Below are positions 50,101-59,100 of a DNA stretch of 64,000 nt, one piece after another. Made by a program: the position numbers and the translations under genes. Numbering within the stretch: the first letter of the stretch is position 1; every line of letters starts with the position of its first letter. Location of the stretch: the NCBI GenBank assembly GCA_032622095.1, contig CP136068.1, positions 187,915,309 through 187,979,308 on the forward strand. Reading direction: 5' to 3'. Source of the DNA: Siphonodentalium dalli. Its lineage: Eukaryota; Mollusca; Scaphopoda; Gadilida; Siphonodentaliidae. Under the pieces are notes generated by a model. That model was not told the DNA's origin. It did not search any database and saw only the letters and a program-made list of their open reading frames with translations.

Positions 50101-53100
50101 CAAAAAAAACAATTAGAATGGTAAAAAGTTTTGATGAAAAACAATAATTTCCGTCGTCCATATACATGATGCACATCAGCAATATATTGGTTCCAATATC
50201 CTAAATGTTCAATTCTCTGCATTTGAAACTGTGGGAGGAGTTGATTATACAATGAATACCCATAATGTGTGACGGATGAATGCACAGACAGACGGAGGTC
50301 ATTCCTATAGTCCCCCGAAATGTTTTGGGGGACATTAACTAGATGTAAATTTGTGAACAGAAGCAATTGATAAGAACTTACTGTGATGGATCGTTCTTCG
50401 CCAGATTCATCGACGATTTTTGTCGTGATAGGAATTATCTCATCTTTGAACCATCCATTCTCAGTCGCGGCCAGTGCTCTGTGAATACAATATTTGCTTA
50501 GCCATCGATACAATCGGAATCAAAATCTCAAACCCATCACCCACTTGTTGGTTGATAAGTTAGTAGTCAGGTACTATGCCAACTGGAGGAATGTATCATT
50601 CTACTAACATCGCCGAAAATCTCAAGCAAATCGACTGTACCACTCCATAGAAAACATCATCTGAACTATGCTCAATTGTTATTAAATTTCTATAGAAACT
50701 TAGATTCTATTTCTTTGTTACATTGCATAATCAAGGTCCTCAATGGGTGTACATCACAATATTTACCATTTGGGAACTTCAATCTCCCATCGCAGATGAG
50801 GCCATGCAGAATGAGGTCCCAAGAAGGTGAATTTGGTGATGATAGCCTGCTATGCAGGATAGTGTCACTAATTTCACCCTCTGGGGATCTCATTCTGCAT
50901 ATGACAGGCACACTAAACTCAGGCTTGTTCACATCACTTTAGCATGAAACAATTAAAAGACTTCACACACTGCTTTCTCTTTGTTTAAAGCATCAATCTT
51001 ATGTAGTACAGTAATGCCCTAAATAACCGACTCCGTAACCACAGCAGAAATCGGCAACTCTTGGAATCGGCGGCGGTGGGTGGTGTGTCTGTCTGCCTGC
51101 AGAGTTTTCATTGCATGAGGTTAATGCTGGCCATAGGCGCACTGTCATGGAGTTGATCCACCAAATTTGGCCAATTTGCCCATGATATTTTTCGCCAAAT
51201 CCAAGACGTCTTCGCCACGGTACTAGTAGTAGTACTGTCTAGGTCCTAGGAGTAGTGATCTTTAACTTTAATCGGAAATATGGTTTGTTGCCATTCATCG
51301 AAAAGCTCTCACTGAGCTCTTACCTGTTCTGGGAGACGAGTGAAAATTGGTCTTACATAATACATTATACATTTGACCTGTTCTGGGAGACGAATGAAAA
51401 TCGGTCTTACATAATACATAATACATTTTACCTGTTCTGGGAGAAGAGTGAAAATTGGTCTTACATAATACATAATACATTTTACCTGTTCTGAGAGATG
51501 AGTGAAAATCGGTCTTACATAATACATAATACATTTGACCTGTTCTGGGAGACGAATGAAAATCGGTCTTACATAATACATACCGTACTGACCCGCGTTT
51601 AGGCCCAGGGGGCCTTTGTTTTATTTGAGCTCAAAAATCCAAGTGGGCTTAAACCCGAATATGACCCTTTGCAAACAAAAAATCCCAAGAAATCGGGACA
51701 GTAAAACTGAAGAAAAAATAAAGTCGATCCAGCAGAGTTTCGGTGAAATATACACGTCTTCCAGATTAAATAAAGTTAAGTATAAGTTACTTTGAGAAAG
51801 TATTTGTTTCATTTTTATGTGTATATTAAAATATTACTTGTTGTCTTGTTTTATTGCCCAAAATTCCCATAAATGACAGTTTGTAAGCATCATGGGTCAT
51901 CGGATTTTTCTGCCATTTCAGACAGTTGGGTAAATCCACTATCTATAGTCTATATCTATAGTTATTATCTATAGTTTATATCAATGTTCAGATAATTAAA
52001 AAATGTCAGAAAATTGTACAGGGAAATATTATGCAACATATAAGAGAGCGACTTAATCCGATTAGGATAACAATGAACCCATGCAGTGCTCTATTCATGG
52101 CCCGTTGTCTACAAAGATGTTACAATACAATAGTGACCAATTTAACAAAGCCAGTGAGTCTAGTTAATTAACGAAATGACGTTGTAAATACGTATACAAA
52201 AAAACACGTGTTTTAATGTTTAGAGTCATCGCTCCCAAACCGTTGACACAGATTAATGTTTATACTATAGACTATAGTCAATACCGTAAAACGTGAAAAA
52301 TAGCAGTTTAAAATTTTTAAATAATGATTATTATATACTAACCACCGGGTACCAATACGACATCGGTATCTCTTTTTTTGAAAGCATCTTGTGCTGTTGT
52401 TTTTGTTGAATGACAAGTGCCCCTTCTGCCCCATTATTATACCCACCGTGTGTTTACATAACCAGGGAATGAGTTCTTTTTGTGTTTGGCCACATGTAGG
52501 AACATACCGACATACAAAGAATATGTTTTTACAGTACTGTTGTTGACATGTGTGTGCGATGCACGCACGTGATTCTTTGAAGTGATTGATGTTTACCGCG
52601 TTCTCAGATATATGCCGTTAGCGAGTGGGTTTGATGTCTGTCGACGTTTGGTTTCCCCCAGGAAGTATAATTGAATAAACAAATGAGATTTTAAGATTCA
52701 CTTTATTTTATTTTATATATTATTATCACTTACCTACGAAGTATAACTTTCCATTTTTCGTGGCATTCTCGCCGTCACCGATCGTTTGTGAATATTCTTC
52801 CCGTTATATATTGGAATTATTTATTTGGGAAGTATCATTAGCAAATAATTACTTACCACCGCTGAAATTTAACAAAATATGGGGTGGGCTTAAACACGAA
52901 TATACCCCTGTGCATGGAATTTGGTCAAAAGATATGGGTGGGCTTAAACACGGGCATGGGCCTTGAGCCGGGTCAGTACGGTAATACATTTTACCTGTTC
53001 TGGGAGACGAGTGAAAATTGGTCTTACATAATACATTTTACCTGTTCTGAGAGATGAGTGAAAATCGGTCTTACATAATACATAATACATTTTACCTGTT

Positions 53101-56100
53101 CTGGGAGACGAGTGAGAATTGGTCTTGCATTTCCCTTGTTATTCCAAACTTCTCAGCCACGTTCTCAGAGGTGGTTCTGAAATATTTCGGAGAATTGGTT
53201 GATAAATGGCTGGCACTGCAACAGTATTGTTTAAAAAACAAAGGTTTTAACACACCACTTCACGTCACTTGACAATTATCAATAATAAAATAAGAAAAAG
53301 TTTACATAGAGGATCTACAACTCGTCTCCAGTTTATAGCGGAATTTACAAAATGAGTCCAGAATATCAGGTCTGGATCGAGCCTGTAGCAAGGTCCAGAC
53401 CAAATTTACTGGACGAGTTTTGTAAATTCCGCTATAAACTGGGAACAAGTTGAATATTCTGTTTATTACATGATCCAAAACCTCGACAAAACATACTTAA
53501 ATCAACAAATGCGATGCGAAACTCACATCGGCTTCTATAAGGCATGCAATGACGTTTCACGTAACTATGCATTGTTTGCATGCCTAAAGAAATAGTCCCA
53601 GATAAATAAAGACTCTTTAGTATATATTTAATGACATAATTTTTCAAACTCTTCCTTCATTATACCTGGCACTAGTTCCTGTTGTGCAACAAACATTGCA
53701 TATCACAATTTATAGAATGGGTTTATTGAATGGAATAAGGGTAGGATCATGTAATAAAAATATTTCCATGTTCTTCTTACTGATGATGGCTTTACACACT
53801 TTTATGATTTTCACATATTTTCGACTGTGAGTACCGTATGTCTCTAGGAATGAGCATTATAGGCATCATTCAGGGCAGGGTTTAGAGGTTTCAAATTACG
53901 AGAAGAATATGAAGGACACGTGGACTGTTATAATATTATTATAAATAAACTAGCTGATGTGCCCGACTTCGTCTGGGCTATTTAGGGATTTCACAATGTG
54001 GAACAATACTGAGCGAACAACGTTGAAAAGTATTAGGAGAAAGAAAAAAAACTATTGTTCAATCGGTCCAGAAACATGCCAAAATTAGCGTATATGAGCA
54101 AGGTCAAGGACACGGTCGCATGTGAAATTGGACCAGCCCATGTTGTTCCCCGGATCAAAGTAGGCCTACATACCAAATTTGAGTCGGATCGGTTGAGCAG
54201 TTTTCGAGTCTATAACACACATACATACATACATACATACAGACAGAAGTTCCAAAATATATAATAGGTTGCTAGATTTACATCCAACATTTTCAAAAAA
54301 ATTTATTTTTATATTTATTCTTCCTAACATAAATGGTCATGGACAGTTCTAGATATTGAATCAGTATCCTATCATTTAATACAAGGTGATTTAGATTGTC
54401 CAATTTTATCAAAATAGACTGATTAATGGGTCATTGAAATGTAAAATTTGATGGTTAAGGCATGAAAAAAAAGATTACATAAAATATATCTAAATAAAAT
54501 TGAGGGGACTAAAAATATGGTCGGGAGGGGATGTAAATCAAGCAATTTTTTTACAATTGACACCCTATATCACCCTTCTATGATCCAATTTACACCCTAT
54601 ATCACCCTTCTATGATCCAATTTACACCCTATATCACCCTTCTATGATCCAATTTACACCCTATATCACCCTTCTATGATCCAATTTACACCCTATATCA
54701 CCCTTCTATGATCCAATTTACACCCTATATCACCCTTCTATGATCCAATTTACACCCTATATCACCCTTCTATGATCCAATTGACACCCTATGTCACCCT
54801 TCTATGATCCAACTTACAACCTACATCACCCTTCTATGATCCAATATGAGCCCATTTATAAAACTATTTTATCACATAATTAGCCCCTATATATATACCC
54901 AGCCTCATATTTTATTAAGACACAGATGTAATATCGACACGCGCAGTGATATAACGGCTTAGCACAATGATATCGATGTCAATGCCGGAACTTTATTATT
55001 ATGTTAATTAGAATATAATTATGATATTCAATTTGTGTTGGGTTAGTTAGTACTGACTGTGAGATAAACATGGGTGAAAAGGTGGTTGAACAAGTTTGTC
55101 AACATGAAAAGACACATTTAAAATGGAACTAATTTTTTTCTTTAAGGTGTCTTTACTTCCTCTTTGGTTGTGATAAGGGAATCCATTTAAATTTTTGTTA
55201 TGCCCAGCCGTTTCGATATTGTTTTTCCTTGCTAAAATGTGATATGTGATAAAATGGATCTCAAATTCGTCCCAATTCTATACAATATTTATTAACCTAG
55301 TCCACTAAATTTGATTCGAGTCTTGCTAAAGATTGGCTTGAATCAAATTTATTGCACTCGGTTTATAAATTTCGTATAGAATTGCGACTCATTAGAGATC
55401 TTCTGTATAATGGGCAACTGCACCATTAAAATCACACTTTGAATATTCTGTTTAATTGGGAGAAGTGACACATTTCAGGGAGAAGTTGTCTCCCTTGTCG
55501 CCAAGCCTTGAAATAGCGTGTCTGTCATTTGCAGAATAAGGTCCCCAGAGGGTGAATTTAGTGATGCTACCCCGCATTGTGGGCTAGCATCAACAAATTC
55601 ACCCTCTTGGGACCTCATTCTGCTTACACCTCAGCAAGTTGCCCTCTAGACTGCTTCCCGATTCAATTTCAGGGTTTAGAGGGTTAACACTGAAATTATT
55701 TACCCCATCGGAATAAGACACATCTGTGCTTTCTCATCCTCAAAGACTCTCGGATTCAAGCCGTCTGCACTTGTCATACCCGCATGCATCGTCATACTTT
55801 CAAAACTAAAAATAAAGTAAAAGTGACAATAGATAAACAGCATGACTTGACCGTCCAAGTTCAAATCATCTAATAATTGAACAGGTAGCCAGGAGCCTAC
55901 GTCAAGTCAACCCTATTCGATTCGAGATTCGATTCTAAATTAAATCCCCGATTCACAGGGCCATAGTCAAAGCTACAAAGAAAGTGTAATTTTCCATATC
56001 TTCACTGCTAGTAGTGGATAATGATTATTATCTGTTAGCCATTTCTTCTATAATCTATTGTTGAGCATATAATAAAATACATTTATCTTATATGATGGGA

Positions 56101-59100
56101 TATCTTCTAGATGAAATTAACGATAAATTATCTGATTTAACGCCCCTTAAATTACTATTTCTTCAGCTTTGGGGGTATCAGAGTTATCAGATTTGATTTT
56201 TTAATCTGTTATTTTTCACCACCTGGAATATTTTGGAGACCTGGCAAAAATTTCGCTGACTTCATCCAGAAATAGTACAGATCCCTGCATCAGCAGTGAT
56301 CGCACATTAATTTTGGAATATCAGATGATGAAAAATATCGCCATCACCATATCACCATATATGGAAGTTGTAAACAACACTTGCTCATCTCCAAACTGCC
56401 AATAATACCCGTTACTTACGGTTACTATAGGACTTTTTAGCCAAATATGATATCGTGACTGTAAGATGTGACTCTAGCCTCATGTATTGAATTGTAAAAT
56501 TGATTAAAACTTTTCCCAAAGGGAGCCTGTTTCAGTTAGTATATCTTTAATATTTTTTATTACATATCTATCAACGTAATTCGCATGATCGCACGACGTT
56601 CCAGGCGTGTGATAATTCTCAGAATCGCACTAGTGCAATCTGTCGACGGAACTATTTCATTCAGTGTTGTTAGACTGGCTCTCGCCGTTACTATTTTTAC
56701 TTTTTCAACTTTTCAACGCAAGTGCGACAACCCACTTGCCGAAATCGCAGCGCGCTGATTGGGTTATATTTTTGGAAAATCTGGGAAAACCCAATTAACA
56801 CCTTTGAACGTGTCAAGATGGGTCAAGTTCACTCGCGGATAGACGGGCTCCCTGTCTGATTGTTGCGTTAACTCTAAAATGCCGTTAAAACTCAATTAAA
56901 TTCACATTTTATGCACTGGAGATGTACGATTGTGAGTCAACTTACTGTAATACGGAGATATGTAATAAAAATAGAACCGCATGAGTGTCTGGATTTTGAT
57001 GAATTATCGCACGCGATTTGTTGGCGGAACGCGATACGTCCCGCACTCGAGGTATCACTCCGCCAACAAATCTTGTGCGATAATTTCGTCAAAATCCAGA
57101 CACTCATGCGGTTCTATCTATATATCACACACTCATATTAAATATATAAAGGCAGACATACCCAGCTGCAATACCGACGTCATACGACCCATTCTTTATT
57201 CCACCTGTAATAAATTAAATTAACCGTTGATTACAGAATACTTGCCGACGTGTTGATGTACAATTAGGGGCGCCGGAAGCATCCAAGGGCAGGGGGGGGG
57301 GGTGGCAGAGTCTACAAAAAGGGCACTTTTCCGCAAAAAAGGGCATTTTCTCCGCAAACTCGGGAAAATAACCATAAATTCATTGTGGCAAAAATCCCTA
57401 TTTTAATGGTAATTGTCGGTTTTTATGGCCGTTTTGTGATAAAATTGACAAAAAATTAATATTCCTTGTGAAATTGGTGGTATTTGGACCAAAAAAGTAA
57501 CATTTTGCTATAAAAACACGAGATTAAACACACAATAATACTACTTATTTATGTGGGCAGTAGCCTCTATACGGGCGCCTGTGGCGCATAAGATACTATG
57601 GGTGGCGGGATGGGGTGGTGGGTGGGATCTCAGAATACTACTTATTTATGTGGGCAGTAGCCTCTATACGGGCGCCTGTGGCGCATAAGATACTATGGGT
57701 GGCGGGATGGGGTGGTGGGTGGGATCTCATAATACTACTTATTTATGTGGGCAGTAGCCTCTATACGGGCGCCTGTGGTGCATAAGATACTATGGGTGGC
57801 GGGATGGGGTGGTGGGTGGGATCTCATAATACTACTTATTTATGTGGGCAGTAGACTCTATACGGGCGCCTGTGGCGCATAATATACTATGGGTGGCGGG
57901 ATGGGGTGGTGGGTGGGATCTCATAATACTACTTATTTATGTGGGCAGTAGCCTCTATACGGGCGCCTGTGGCGCATACGATACTATGGGTGGCGGGATG
58001 GGGTGGTGGGCGGAATCTCATAATACTACTTATTTATGTGGGCAGTAGCCTCTATACGGGCGCCTGTGGCGCATAAGATACTAAGATACTATGGGTGGCG
58101 GGATGAGGTGGTGGGTGGGATCTCATAATACTACTTATTTATGTGGGCAGTAGCCTCTATACGGGCGCCTGTGGCGCATAAGATACTATGGGTGGCGGGA
58201 TGGGGTGGTGGGTGGGATCTCATAATACTACTTATCATCAAAAAGCATTTTCTGTCTACAGAAAAAGGGCAAATCCTGCCCCCGCTCGCCCCCCTTGGTC
58301 AAGGGCAGGGGGGACAGCTGCCCCCTCTGCCCCCCCTCTTCCGGCGCCCCTGTGTAAAATCTCAGGCCATTAATATAAAAACATCTGAGTTCTCAGGAAA
58401 TTGATCTATAATTTTGAGATGAAACAAACAAAATTATTTTTATTGTTCAAATCCTATATTTCAAAATGAAAATATTGAAAATATTTTGATGGGGCTTTTC
58501 AAAAGAAAATTTCAGTGCCCGAGAACACAAAATTTAATTTTTAACATATATCAGCTACCAGCGATGTTCGTGAATGCCTGCAGCCCCCAGGAACATTGTC
58601 GATTAACATATACACCTACCAGCGATGTTCATGAATGCCTACAGCCCCGAGGAACATTGTCGATTAACATATACACCTACCAGCGATGTTCATGAATGCC
58701 TGCAGCCCCGAGGAACATTGTCTATTAACAGTTGACACAGGAACAGTGTCTTTTATCCCACTGAAAAATATACCAAGCACTTTATTAATTCATTCAAGTT
58801 GTAGATGGGTAATTAACAGCTTCATCAATTATATATACACTAGTTTTTTAACCCTTTACCCAACAGAACGGCCCTGTGCCAATGCATTCTCTTATATATG
58901 CGAGTCGACCATAGGTCGCCTCGCATATATAAGAGAATGCATTGGCTTAACACATTAAAAATTATAAAATTGTTAAAGAATGTAAAGTGTTAAAAAAAGA
59001 TATTTTTTAGGCCAATGCTTTCTCTTATATATGGGAGGCGACCTATGGTCGACTCGCATATATAAGAGAATGCATTGGCACAGGGTAAAACTGTAACTAT

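Noticed and set aside
54543-54848. Regular 32-bp repeats as a CRISPR array
   Set aside because: No unique spacers; simple minisatellite.
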